Of a stretch of 64,000 nucleotides of DNA, positions 1 through 9,658 are shown in pieces; position 1 is the stretch's first letter; each line of letters begins with the position of its first letter. Source of the DNA: DATLLN01 sp963809205 (lineage in GTDB: Bacteria > Actinomycetota > Thermoleophilia > Gaiellales > JAICJC01); NCBI GenBank assembly GCA_963809205.1, contig CAWEIS010000025.1, forward strand, positions 62,001 to 126,000, read 5' to 3'. The notes under the pieces were generated by a model, which saw nothing but the letters and a program-made list of their open reading frames with translations, did not search any database and had not been told where the DNA came from. The position numbers and the translations under genes were made by a program.

Positions 1-1003
1 CGTGCCCGCTTCGCGCCGCCGCCATCAGCCGGGCTGCGAGGTTGGTCGAGTCACCCAGCACGCTGGCAAAGCGGCGCGTCTCGCCGCCGAAGGCCGCGGT
101 GAATGCCAGCCCGGTGGAGACGCCGGCGGCGAACGGGACGTCGGTCGCCCCGCGCAGCCGCTCGACGGCATGCACCGCCCGGCCGGCGTCATCGGGATGT
201 GCGACGGGGACGCCGAACGCCGCGATCAGCAGGATTCCCTTGTCGCCGCCCGTGCACTGCAGCACGTCGCCGCCCATCCGTGTGACCAGGTCGGTGGCGG
301 TGCCCACGAACGCCTCCAGCTCCGCGGTGCCGGTGGCGGGGATCGAGAGGAACACCGTCGTGATCCGCCGGTGCTCGTCGGGCGGCGGCGACCCGGCGGC
401 GACCCGTGAGGCGGTGACTGGGTGCAGGGTGCGGGCGGCCCAGGCGGGCAGGTCACCCGCCGGGTGGTCGGCCACCAGCGGGCCGAGAGCGACGCGGTCC
501 ACCGTCACCTCACCCGGGGCCGCCCGGTCGGCGGCCGCCACCGCCCGGTCGAGCCCGTCGCCCAGGTGGACGATGACGTGCCGCGACTCGGCGGCGCACA
601 CCAGCGACGTGACCTCCCCGCCGGACACGCCGACGCGCACGCTGAGCTCGACCGGGCCGGCAAGGCTGTCGGTGCCCGAGGCCTCGGCGACCAGCGCGAC
701 CACCTCCTCCGCCGCAAGCATCGCCTCGTCCCAGCCGGCGAATGCGACGGTGATCGCATCGCCTCCAAAGGCAAGGGCGTCGCCGCCATGCGCGGCGACG
801 ATGTCGATCGAGCCGCCGATCACGCGCCGGACGATGGCCCCCAGCTCCTCCGTCCCGGCCGTGCCGTGCCGCGCCAGCCGCTCCGAGAGACCGGTGAACC
901 CGGCGATGTCGAGGAAGATGGTCACCCGCTCGCGCGTCAGGTGTTGCGAACGGCTGAGCTCCGGCGTCAACGCGACGCGGGGCAGGTAGGCCGGTATCAT
1001 CAT
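1..1003 (-). CDS. Adenylate/guanylate cyclase-domain protein, C-terminal part beyond the window
   Basis: The frame starts at ATG 1003 (or the next ATG at 1000) and stays open to the window edge, giving about 334 residues. The N-terminus carries a class III cyclase signature, with FLDIAGFTGLSERLARHG near residues 24-41 and GGDAITVAF near residue 80. A second cyclase-like half follows, ending in GGETRRFASVLGDSTNLAARL at the truncated end. This tandem layout is seen in large cyclase proteins that carry an AAA/TPR region downstream, which would lie outside the window. The second Asp of the first metal motif cannot be judged without alignment, so catalytic activity is unproven. It is divergent from the secreted-protein gene at 1035. 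Confidence 0.8.
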   Translation of the reverse strand, partial: MMIPAYLPRVALTPELSRSQHLTRERVTIFLDIAGFTGLSERLARHGTAGTEELGAIVRRVIGGSIDIVAAHGGDALAFGGDAITVAFAGWDEAMLAAEEVVALVAEASGTDSLAGPVELSVRVGVSGGEVTSLVCAAESRHVIVHLGDGLDRAVAAADRAAPGEVTVDRVALGPLVADHPAGDLPAWAARTLHPVTASRVAAGSPPPDEHRRITTVFLSIPATGTAELEAFVGTATDLVTRMGGDVLQCTGGDKGILLIAAFGVPVAHPDDAGRAVHAVERLRGATDVPFAAGVSTGLAFTAAFGGETRRFASVLGDSTNLAARLMAAARSGH

Positions 1004-1034
1004 GTGATTGTTGCAGCGAATCGAGGGGGGCACC

Positions 1035-2177
1035 GTGAAGACGAAGGCGCTGATCCCGGCTCTGGCCGTCGCCCTGCTTCTGGTGGGGGCCGCGACGGCC
1101 CAGGCAGAAGTGGTCATACGGCAACGGCGAGAGCGACCTGGAGGTCGGCTCCGCGCCTCACGACGGGCGGCCTCACCGGGTTCGTCTGCACCACGCGGAT
1201 CCATGGCCGCGCAGGCCTCGGCACCACCACCGACCCCGCAGTGACGCCGCCTCCCGGGCCTCCGTACTCGCCGCTCACCGTGCAGGTGTTCACCGGGGCG
1301 CCCGGCGACCTCGGCGGCGCGCAGGTCGTGCCCGCCGGCCTGCTACTGCAGGACGGCAACACCATCACGCCGATCGCGGAACAGCACACCGCGGCGCCGA
1401 CCAAGCTGAAGCCGCCGGAGCAGTATTCGACTAGGCGGGAGAATCCGATTTGGGAGTACGCCTCGGCGCCGTTCGCGTTCTCGATCGCTCCGGGGCTGAT
1501 CGCACCGGGCAACGACGTGCTGATCGTCCAGACCGGTCACTCCGCCTACGTCACCAAGGTGGCGCAGGCCTGTCCGGACCAGCGCAGCTTGGAGCGGCCG
1601 CGTCTGGAACACCGTCCAGCAGGGTGACGTTGCCGTCGCCCAGACCGTCTGCGAAAAAGCTCACCTTCACCCTCGGCACGGGCGGCACCAGCCGACCTGC
1701 AGGGCACCTACTACACCGACTGCACGATCGCCGGCGCCTTCACGGCGAAGGTGCACTACACCCTCAACACCTGGCCCTCAACGAACGGTGTGCGCGTTGG
1801 CCTACTGGTCAACAATCCCGACTACGCCTTCACGCCTGGTTCGGTGACGGCCGAGCGCACGAGCTTCGCCGCGTCCGGCGACGTCGACACCGGGGAGAAG
1901 TACGCCGCGAACGGCACCGACTCGGGTGGTGGGTTCGTCACCAAGCCGACATCGGCGACCTCCGGCGATCTGCGTGTCCGCGTTGCCTCGGGCAATCTAC
2001 AACATGGAGTACCGAGACGGGACGACCGCGGGCGCCTGGAAGCCGATCGGCACGGCGCCGGTCTATCCCGGCTCGGTCAGCCTCGGTCTACAGGTGTGGT
2101 CGGGCCTGTCGCTCTTCACCGGTCCGGTCAAGGTGACGCTGTCCGGATTCGCGATCTCGAAGGGGGTCTGCGCCTAG
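1035..2177 (+). CDS. Secreted protein of unknown function, interrupted by six +1 shifts
   Basis: GTG 1035 opens a clear Sec signal peptide (VKTKALIPALAVALLLVGAA, then TAQA). Coding sense then moves through the three frames at about 1116, 1157, 1595, 1654, 1693 and 1991. Each step is equivalent to one extra base, so the last segment is back in the starting frame and stops at TAG 2175. Removing six bases would give about 378 residues with stretches such as GLLLQDGNTITPI, TYYTDCTIAGAF and WKPIGTAPVYPGSVSLG. This looks like an extracellular beta-rich protein; I do not recognise the family. The stop abuts the stop of the convergent kinase gene. Six shifts in 1.1 kb is the densest in the window, so a decaying pseudogene is possible, but the absence of deletions argues for an insertion-type artefact or recoding. 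Confidence 0.55.
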
Positions 2178-3443
2178 CCCTCGTCGCCGCCCTGGTTGCC
2201 GTTGCCGTGGCCGCGGTGCTCGTGGTGGTGCTTGTGCCCCTTGTCCTCCGGCGGAGGCGGCGGCGCGGGCCCGCTCGACACGGTCAGCGTGACGGTGGCG
2301 CCCTCGGGCACCTGACCGGACCGTGAGACCGAGATGACGGAGTCCTTGGCGTTGTCGTCGTAGCGGGCCGATCGTCCGGACCGGAGTCAAACCGGCGGCC
2401 TTGAGCCGGCGGGCCGCCGTCACGTACTGCAGGCCGACCAACGCCGCGGGGATCGACGTCAGCTTCGGCTTCGCCGTCGTCTTCGGTGGCGACGCGGCCG
2501 CGTGCGGGTCGTCCCCCCAGCCGCTGAGCGCCCATGCTCCGGCGCCGGCCAGTACCGCGAGGCAGGCGAGCAGCGCGGCAAGTACGGCGCTGCGGCTCGC
2601 CCTCCGGCGCCCGGGCCGCGCGGCCACGACCAGCGTTGCATCGGCGTCATCTGTCAGTTCGGCCGCCATCGCCGCGGCGCTCGGGTAGCGGTCGGCCGGA
2701 CGTTTGGCCATCGCCCGCGCGATCACGGCGGCGATCGCGGGCGATGCGTCGCGGCGCAGCGCGCGCACGTCCGGCACGGGATCGTCGACGTGCATCAGCG
2801 CGGTCGCCATCGCGGTGTCGGCGGCGAACGGCGGCCGGCCGGCGATCATCTCGAACAGTACGGCGCCGACGGAGTAGACGTCGGAGGCCGCCGTCACCGG
2901 CTGCCCCTTCGCCTGCTCCGGCGACAGGTAGGCGGCGGTGCCGACGATCTGCCCGGCCATCGTCAGCCCATGCGTCGCGTCGATCGAATGGGCGATGCCG
3001 AAATCGGTCAGCTTGGCCACACCGTCGGGCGTCATCAAGACGTTCTGCGGCTTGATGTCTCGGTGGACGATGCCGTGCTCGTGCGCGTGCTCGAGTGCAG
3101 ACAGCAGCTGCAGCGTGATCCGCCGCGCTTCCTGCTCGGGCAACGGCCCGTCCGCGACGACGTCCTTGAGCGAGCGGCCCTCGATCCACTCCATCACCAG
3201 GAACGGCGTGCCGTCGCCCTCCTCGCCGTGGTCGTAGACGGCGACCACATTGGGATGCTGGAGGCTGGCGACGGCCCGTGCCTCGCGCTCCATCCGCCTG
3301 ACGGCGGCGCCGTCGGCCGCCAGGCTGCGGGTCAGCACCTTGATCGCGACGCGCCGGTCGAGCCGGACGTCCCAGCCGCGATAGACCTCGGACATGCCGC
3401 CGCGCGCCACCAGCTCGTCGACGCGGTAGCGATCGGCCAGCAC
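2174..3443 (-). CDS. PknB-type Ser/Thr protein kinase with PASTA domain, one +1 shift
   Basis: Membrane-anchored eukaryotic-type kinase. Visible motifs are the glycine-rich loop (ARGGMSEVYRG), VAIKVL with the ATP-binding Lys, the catalytic loop HRDIKPQNVL and the DFG motif (TDFGIAHS). A transmembrane helix follows (SAVLAALLACLAVLAGAGAW, near residues 290-310), then one extracellular PASTA repeat (SIPAALVGLQYVTAARRLKAAGL). The frame breaks near 2369. Removing one base continues the PASTA domain (RYDDNAKDSVISVS...VPEGATVTLTVSSGP) into a Pro/His-rich tail ending at 2174, about 422 residues in all. GTG 3443 is used as start; in-frame residues upstream (ITEDLIGQ) resemble the usual N-terminus of this family, so an earlier non-standard start is possible. 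It is divergent from the hydrolase at 3530. Confidence 0.85.
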
Positions 3444-3529
3444 CTGTCCGATGAGGTCTTCGGTAATCGCGCCCGGGAAGTACCCGGTATGACCGCCGCC
3501 GAAACGAGGGCCTCTGGCATACTCGCGCC

Positions 3530-4745
3530 ATGCGCGCGGCGCGGATCCTGGAGCGGCTCGACGCCCTGTTCGCGATCGATCGCGCCGCCGGCACGAATCG
3601 GCCGGGGCTGGCCGCCGGCGAGCAGCGCGCCTTCGACATGGTGGCCGGCTGGATGGAGGATGCGGGCCTCCAGGTCAGCGTTGACCCCGCGGGCAATCTG
3701 TACGGCCGGCTGCCGGGAAGCGACGCGGCGCTGGCCGAGGTGTGGAGCGGCTCCCACCTGGACACGCCGCCCGACGGCGGCCGCTTCGACGGCGCGCTGG
3801 GGGTGCTCGCCGCGGTCGACGCGCTGGAGGCGATCGGCGAGGCCGGCGGCGCGCCGCGCACGCTGGCGGCCGTCGCCTTTCGGATGGAGGAGGGGTCGCG
3901 GTTCGGCCGCGGCTGCTTCGGCAGCCGGGCGGTGTGCGGCATGCTGGAGGACGACGAGGCCGACCTGCGCGATCCGGAGGGCGTCACGCTGGGCGAGGCG
4001 TTCGCCGCGCTCGGCCTGGGCGAGCTGCCGGCGGCCGGCTGGCTCGAGCCGCCGCCCGCCTGCTGGGTGGAGACGCACATCGAGCAGGGGCCGACGCTTG
4101 CCGGCGCCGGGCACCCGCTGGGCGTCGTCACCTCGATCGCCGGGATGGCGGGCGTCGAGATCGCCTTCGCCGGCCGCCGCGGTCACGCCGGGACGACGCC
4201 GATGGCGCTGCGCGCCGACGCGCTGGCCGCCGCGGCCGCCTTCGTCATCGCCGCGCAGGCTGTCGCCCGGTCGATCCCCGAGGCCGTCTGCACGGTCGGC
4301 CGGCTGACCGTGTCGCCCGGCGCCACCAACACGATCCCCGGCCGCGTCGAGCTGTTCGCCGACCTGCGGGCGCCCGACGCCGAGCGGCTGGAGCAGCTGA
4401 TCACACGGGCGACCGACGCCGCGCGCCGGGCGGCGGCCGACGCCGGGTGCACGGCCGAGGTCGCGCCCAGCTGGCGCTACGAGCCGGTGCCGATGAGCCC
4501 GGGGCCGGCGGCGGCGCTGCGCCGGGCGATCGCCGGAGCTGGGGCTGGAGCCGTTCGAGCTGCCCTCCGGCGCCGGCCACGACGCGGCCATCATGGGCAT
4601 GGCCGGCGTGCCCTCGGCGATGCTGTTCGTGCGCAGCGACGCGGGCGGCGTCAGCCATGCGCCCGAGGAGATGACCGGCGCCGACGCCGTCGAGTGGTGC
4701 GTGCGCGCGCTGGAGCCGGCGCTGCGGGAGCTGGCGGGCGGATGA
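3530..4745 (+). CDS. M20-family Zn-dependent amidohydrolase (N-carbamoyl-amino acid / allantoate hydrolase type), one +1 shift
   Basis: This family hydrolyses N-carbamoyl amino acids, allantoate or ureidoglycolate, usually with two metal ions. Ligand motifs are visible in order: GSHLDTPPDGGRFDGALGV (His and Asp), the EEGSRF pair, HIEQGP and, after the shift, SGAGHDA and VSHAPEE. The reading frame slips near 4535 where one extra base follows GCC; restoring it gives about 404 residues, normal for the family. Its ATGA overlap with the aminotransferase indicates co-translation. A second family member lies at 32424. Substrate is not decided by sequence; the neighbouring hydantoinase genes favour a carbamoyl or ureido compound. 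Confidence 0.85.
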
Positions 4746-5849
4746 CCGACTGGGACAGCCTGGCCCGGCCGTCGCTTCGCGGCCTCGAGCGCTACGACCC
4801 GGGCGACACGCGCGACGAGCTGAAGGCGCGCCACGGGCTGGCCGAGCTCGAGCCGCTGAACTGGAACGAGGATCTGTTCGGGCCGCCGCAGGAGGCGCTG
4901 GACGCCGCCGCGGCGGAGCTCGACCGCGCGCCGCTCTACCCGGAGCGGGCGTTCGCCGACTTCCGCGACGCGGTGGCAGGCTGGCTGGGCGTGCCGTCGC
5001 AGATGGTGATCCCGGCCCACGGCGCCCAGTCGCTGATCGGCACGATCGCGACCGCGTTCGTCGATCCCGGCACGCGCGTCGTCATCCCGCGGATGACCTA
5101 CGGCCTGTACGCGCAGGTGTCGCGCCGCGGGCGGCGCGCAGGTGACGCCGGTCGACCCCGCGCCGGGGCTGGAGATCGACCTCGACGCCGTGGCGGCCGC
5201 GGCGTGCGAGCAGCGGGCGCGGATCGTCTGGCTGTGCGATCCCAACAACCCGACCGGCGACCTGATCGCGCCCGGCCGCTGGTCGGCGTTCCTGGACGAG
5301 CTGCCGGAGGACTGCATCGTCGTTGCCGACGAGGCATACATGGACTTCGCCGACCCGGCCGAGCGGGCCGATCGGACGGTCGACGTCCGCGACGGGCGTC
5401 CGGTGATCGTGATCCGCTCGTTCTCCAAGATCTTCGGCCTGGCCGGGCTGCGTCTGGGCTACGGCGTCGCCGACCCGCGCGTCGCCCACCTGCTGGACGT
5501 CGTGCAGGAGCCGTTCAACGTCAACCGCATCGCCCTGGCCGCCGGCCGCGCGGCCGTCGCCGTGCCCGGCTTCGTCGAGCGGCGCCGGGCGGAGGTCGCC
5601 GAGGCGCGCGCGGTGCTGCGCGAGGAGCTGACCGCAGCCGGGGTCGCCAGCCGGCCGTCGCACGCCAACTTCGTGCTGGTCGAGCTGGGCACCGACGACC
5701 GCCCGGTCTGCGCCGAGCTGATCCGCCGCGGGCTGCTGATCCGGGGTGGTGCGGAGTTCGGCCTGCCGGGGTTCGCGCGGGTGACGCTGGCGCCGGCGCC
5801 GGTGATGCGGCGGGCCGCGGCGGAGATCGCGGACGTGCTGGCCGGATAG
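4742..5849 (+). CDS. PLP-dependent aminotransferase, histidinol-phosphate aminotransferase-like, one +1 shift
   Basis: Class I/II aminotransferase of about 368 residues. The PLP Lys motif is SFSKIFGLAGLRLGYG, preceded by the substrate/cofactor motifs DPNNPTGD and DEAYMDF. The C-terminal domain ends in an Arg-containing motif (PGFARVTLAP). The frame slips near 5123 (one extra base after TCG), joining AQVS to AAGGAQVTPVDP. The start ATG overlaps the stop of the M20 hydrolase (ATGA). HisC-like proteins outside his operons often act on other amino acids, so a biosynthetic histidine role is not implied; the context suggests catabolism of an amino acid released by the preceding hydrolase. Confidence 0.8.
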
Positions 5850-5874
5850 CCCAGCCTGCTGTGTATGCCGTGTT

Positions 5875-7515
5875 ATGGTATACCAGTTGACTGAGACGCT
5901 CGTCGCCGACCGTATCGCTGAGCTGCTGCAGCGAGAGGGGGCCGAGTCCGTCGTCGGGTTCCCCGAGAACCGGCTGCTGAACTCGGCGTCGCTGATCGGC
6001 ATGCGTCCGATCATCACCCGCACCGAGCGGGTGGCGGTCAACATCGCAGACGGCTTCGCCCGGGCGACGAACGGTGAGCGGATCCTCCCCTGCGTCACCC
6101 AGTACGCGCCCGGTGCGGAGTCGGCGTTCGGCGCCGTCGCCCAGGCCTACGGCGACCGCAGCCCGATCCTGCTCTGCCCGTCCGAGCACGCCGTCGCCGA
6201 CCAGGACTCGGCGCCCAACTTCCGGATCGAGGAGGCGTACCGGCCGATCACCCGCTGGGCGGGGACGCTGAACGACCCGGCGCGCGGTCCCGAGGTGTTC
6301 CGCCGGGCCCTGAACGCGCTGCGCGGCGTGCGCAACGGCCCGGTGCTGGTCGCGCTCGCCAACGACGTGCTGAACGGCCCGCCCGGCGACGCCGACTGGT
6401 CGCTGGGCTCGATCGGGGCGCACCGCTCGCAGGCGGCGCCTGAGGACGTCGAGCAGACCGCGCGGATGCTCGCCGGTGCGACGTCGCCGGTGATCCTGGC
6501 CGGCCAGGGCGTGCTCTACGGCGGCGCCACCGCCGAGCTGGTCGAGCTCGCCGAGCGCACGGGCATAGCCCGTTGCCACCACGCTCAACGGCAAGAGCGC
6601 GTTCCCCGAGAACCACCCGCTGTCGCTTGGCACCGCCGCCCGGACGCGGCCGGCCGCCGTCGACCGCTTCTTCGAGCGGGCCGATCTGATCCTCGGCGTC
6701 GGCACCAGCTTCACCCGGTCGCTGTACATCACGCCACTGCCTACGGGGGCAACTTTGGGCCAGATCGTCGATGACCCGCGCGACCTGGGCTGCGGCTACC
6801 CGATCGACTTCGGCTGCGTCGGCGACGTCAGGCTGGTGCTGCGCCAGCTGCTGGAGCTGGCCGGCGAACGGCCCGACGCGATCGGCGGAGCGCGAGGTCG
6901 TCGCCGCCCGCGCCGCGTTCATGGAGGCGTGGATGCCCCGGCTGCAGTCGGACGCGGCGCCGCTCAGCCCCTACCGGATCGTGTGGGAGCTGATGCAGGC
7001 CGCCGACCGCACGCGCACCGTTGTCACACATGACGCCGGCCACCCGCGCGACCAGATCGTGCCGTTCTACGAGACGCTGGTGCCCCGCGGCTACCTGGGC
7101 TGGGGCAAGTCGACGCAGCTCGGCACCGGCCTCGGTCTGGCCATGGGCGCCAAGCTCGCGCGGCCGGACTGGCTGTCCGTCAACATCATGGGCGACGCCG
7201 CCTTCGGCATGGTCGGCATGGACTTCGAGACCGCCGTGCGCGCCCGCCTCCCGATCCTCACCATCGTCATGAACAACGGTCTGATGGGCGGCTACGGCGA
7301 GTGGATGCCGGACGCCGTCGAGCGCGACGCCGCCAACCGGCTGAGCGGCGACTACGCCGGGCGTCGGCAAGGCGCTGGGCGGCCACACCGAGCGGGTCGA
7401 GCGGCCCGACGAGCTGCGCGCCGCGCTTGACCGCTGCATCGCCAGCACGGAGTCGGGGCAGGCGGCGCTGCTCGAGGTGATGACCCACGAGGAGCACGAG
7501 CTTGCGACCGGCTGA
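5875..7515 (+). CDS. Thiamine pyrophosphate-dependent enzyme, acetolactate synthase-like, three +1 shifts
   Basis: About 545 residues with the three-domain layout of the acetolactate synthase/decarboxylase superfamily. The N-terminal PYR domain has the conserved Glu in TRTERVAVNIADGFARATNG; the C-terminal PP domain has the metal/TPP motif GDAAFGMVGMDFETAVRARL followed by NNGLMGGY. Extra bases near 6567, 6887 and 7360 break the frame three times; because there are three, the last segment returns to the original frame. The usual N-terminal FGxPG is GFPEN here, so it is not a standard acetolactate synthase, and a 2-oxoacid decarboxylase is possible. ATG 5875 lacks a clear ribosome site; TTG 5887 is an alternative. 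It follows the aminotransferase by 25 bases and may act on its oxoacid product. Confidence 0.75.
5876..5885. promoter_or_regulatory. Perfect 10-bp palindrome resembling a FadR-family GntR operator
   Basis: TGGTATACCA lies over the start codon of the TPP enzyme gene. It fits the T-n-GT-n-AC-n-A type site known for FadR-subfamily GntR regulators, and a FadR-type GntR gene lies at the other end of this gene. A binding role is inference. Overlap with the start region suggests a leaderless transcript or a start downstream of ATG 5875. Confidence 0.4.
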
Positions 7516-7519
7516 GCGG

Positions 7520-8182
7520 TCAGGGCCTGCCGGTCTCGTCCGTCCACGTCGCCTGGACGTGGCCGAGGTGGTCGCGCATCGCCTCCTGTGCGGCCGGCGG
7601 GTCGTGGGCGGCGATGGCGTCGCGGATCCGCTGGTGCATCTTGACCACCAGCCGCCGCTCGGGACGGCCGCGGGACAGGTTGCGGCGCCGCACCTCGACC
7701 AGCATCTGGCCGATCGAGTCGTGGAGCACCAGGAACAGCTCGTTGTGGGTGGCGGACGCGACGACGCGGTGGAACTCGAGGTCGATCAGGACGCTCTTCT
7801 CGAGATCCGAGCACTCGTTTTCGAAGCGGACGATCGTGTCGTCCATCCGGACAATGTCGTCCTCGGTGGCGCGCTCGGCGGCCAGCCCGGCGGCGGCCAC
7901 CTCGAGCACCCGCCGCACCTCGTCGACCCGCGAGTAGTCCATCATGCTGCCCTGGACGAAGTGGCGCATCGACTCGCTGACGGTCTCGGCGTCGACGGCG
8001 ACGATGCGCACGCCGCTGCCACTGCGCACCTCCAGCAGGCCCTTCGCGCTGAGCGCCCGGACGGCCTCGCGGATGACCGTGCGCGAGACGCCGAACTGGT
8101 TTCCCAGCTCGCGCTCGGGCGGAAGCGCGTCGCCCGGTTTGAGCTGTCCCGAGGCGATCATCTCGAGGATGGCATCCGTCAC
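7520..8182 (-). CDS. GntR-family regulator, FadR/FCD subfamily
   Basis: The N-terminal winged helix is complete (ILEMIASGQLKPGDALPPER, then GVSRTVIREAVRAL). It is followed by an all-helical FCD ligand domain with the metal-binding residues expected of the family (ELEFH-like IDLEFHRVV, and HQRIRDAI and DHL near the C-terminus). Length is 220 residues. GTG 8182 is the only normal start in frame, but the open frame continues upstream with AIDREARLSDKV, typical for this family, so the annotated start may be too short. It ends 4 bases from the convergent TPP gene and is divergent from the OsmC operon at 8307, either of which it could control. Confidence 0.85.
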   Translation of the reverse strand: MTDAILEMIASGQLKPGDALPPERELGNQFGVSRTVIREAVRALSAKGLLEVRSGSGVRIVAVDAETVSESMRHFVQGSMMDYSRVDEVRRVLEVAAAGLAAERATEDDIVRMDDTIVRFENECSDLEKSVLIDLEFHRVVASATHNELFLVLHDSIGQMLVEVRRRNLSRGRPERRLVVKMHQRIRDAIAAHDPPAAQEAMRDHLGHVQATWTDETGRP

Positions 8183-8306
8183 CTTGTCCGACAGACGTGC
8201 CTCGCGGTCGATCGCTTGGAAGACTGCGGCGGGCTGTTCGCTGTCGGGTTCGGTGGCGATGGACCTAACCTAGCAGGGTGCGGAAGCCCGTGGATAGACT
8301 GATCCG

Positions 8307-8744
8307 ATGGACTCACTGAACGCATCCGCAAAGCTTCGCTGGAAGGGCTATCACGGCCGCATCGAGGGGACGTCGGGGTCGCTCGACGTGGCAACGGCGA
8401 CCCAGGAGGAATTGGGCGGCCCGGGCGGCGAGTCGAACCCCGAGGAGTTGTTCGCCGCCGCCCTCGCCAACTGCTTCACCTCGACGCTGACGGGCATGGC
8501 GCGGGCCCGGGGGATCCCGCTGGGCGAGATCGAGACGGCGGTGAAGACCACGCTCTCCTGGGGCGACGGGACGCACCACCACCTGTCCGACGCGACGCTG
8601 CACACGCGGGTGGCATCGCCCGCACCCGAGGAGCAGGTGCGCGGCCTGATCGCCGAGGCCGAGGCCGAGTGCCCGGTCTGCCAGGCGATCTCCGGCAAGG
8701 TCGCGCTGCACGTCACGGCGGACGTCGTCACGGAGACCGCGTGA
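8307..8744 (+). CDS. OsmC/Ohr-family protein
   Basis: 145-residue OsmC-like protein. The two peroxidatic/resolving Cys positions of the family are visible in ALANCFTSTL (near residue 55) and AECPVCQAI (near residue 120), and the N-terminal Glu-Gly-rich strand is present. OsmC/Ohr proteins reduce organic hydroperoxides. It is the first gene of an overlapping operon running to 13000, and its TGA overlaps the GTG of the next gene. A -10-like TAGACT at 8295-8300 ends only 6 bases before the ATG, which would give a leaderless message. Confidence 0.85.
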   Translation: MDSLNASAKLRWKGYHGRIEGTSGSLDVATATQEELGGPGGESNPEELFAAALANCFTSTLTGMARARGIPLGEIETAVKTTLSWGDGTHHHLSDATLHTRVASPAPEEQVRGLIAEAEAECPVCQAISGKVALHVTADVVTETA

Positions 8745-9658
8745 CCATCCCCGACGCCGTTCGCGGCCGCGACCTGGTCGGCTACGGCCGCACGCCCCCG
8801 GCGTGGGAGTGGCCGGGCGATGCTCAGGTCGTCGTCAACCTGGTGCTGGTGTACGAGGAGGGCTCGGAGTACTCCGTCCGGTGGGGCGACGACCGCAACG
8901 ACGGCTGGGGCGAGTACGCCGACCCCGGCGTCCAGCCGCCGCAGCGCGACGAGGGCACCGAGTCGCACTACGAGTACGGCAGCCGCGCGGGCGTGTGGCG
9001 GCTGGCGCGGATCTTCGACGCGGCCGGCGTGCCGGTCACCGTGTCGGCGGCGGCGGTCGCGCTCGAGCTGAACCCGGGGGTGCCGGCGTGGATGAACGAG
9101 CGCGGCCACGATCTGCTCGGCCACGGCTGGCGGTGGACCGAGGCCTGGACATACCCGCCCGACGAGGAGCGCGAGTCGATCGTCCGCGCCGTCGAGACGT
9201 ACGAGCGGGTGCTCGGCCGGCGGCCCGCCGGCTGGAACTCCCGCGGCTGGCCCAGCGAGAACTCGCGCGGGATCCTGCGCGAGCTGGGCGGCTTCACCTA
9301 CCACTCCGAGGGCTCGGCCGACGACGTGCCCTACTACGAGACGATCGACGGCAACACGATGCTGGTGATCCCGTACTCGAAGACCTACAACGACTCGCGG
9401 TACCTGATGAACCCGGGGTTCGCCAGCCCGCGCGACTTCCTCGACACGATGGTGATGGGGCTCGACGAGCTGCTGCGCGAGGGGGCCGAGCGGCGGACGA
9501 TGATGACCGTCGCCGTGCACGCGCGGTGGAGCGGCCAGGCCGCACGGGCCGCGGCGCTGAGGATGTTCATCGAGCACGCGCAGGCCCAGCCCGGCGTCAG
9601 GTTCATGCGCCGCGCCGACATCGCCAACTGGTGGCTGGAGCGCTACCCGCCGGCATGA
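8741..9658 (+). CDS. Polysaccharide-deacetylase-fold amidohydrolase, PuuE allantoinase-like
   Basis: 305 residues, close to the length of PuuE-type allantoinases, which use a CE4 polysaccharide-deacetylase fold to open cyclic amides without metal-dependent HyuA chemistry. Visible family features are RDLVGYGRTPPAWEWPG at the N-terminus, VLVYEEGSEYS, the GHGWRW motif and a Trp-rich C-terminus (ANWWLERYPP). The start GTG overlaps the OsmC stop (GTGA). Neighbours are redox enzymes rather than purine genes, so the substrate may be another cyclic ureide, or the protein may be a sugar or chitin-oligosaccharide deacetylase. The frame is intact. Confidence 0.7.
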   Translation: MTIPDAVRGRDLVGYGRTPPAWEWPGDAQVVVNLVLVYEEGSEYSVRWGDDRNDGWGEYADPGVQPPQRDEGTESHYEYGSRAGVWRLARIFDAAGVPVTVSAAAVALELNPGVPAWMNERGHDLLGHGWRWTEAWTYPPDEERESIVRAVETYERVLGRRPAGWNSRGWPSENSRGILRELGGFTYHSEGSADDVPYYETIDGNTMLVIPYSKTYNDSRYLMNPGFASPRDFLDTMVMGLDELLREGAERRTMMTVAVHARWSGQAARAAALRMFIEHAQAQPGVRFMRRADIANWWLERYPPA

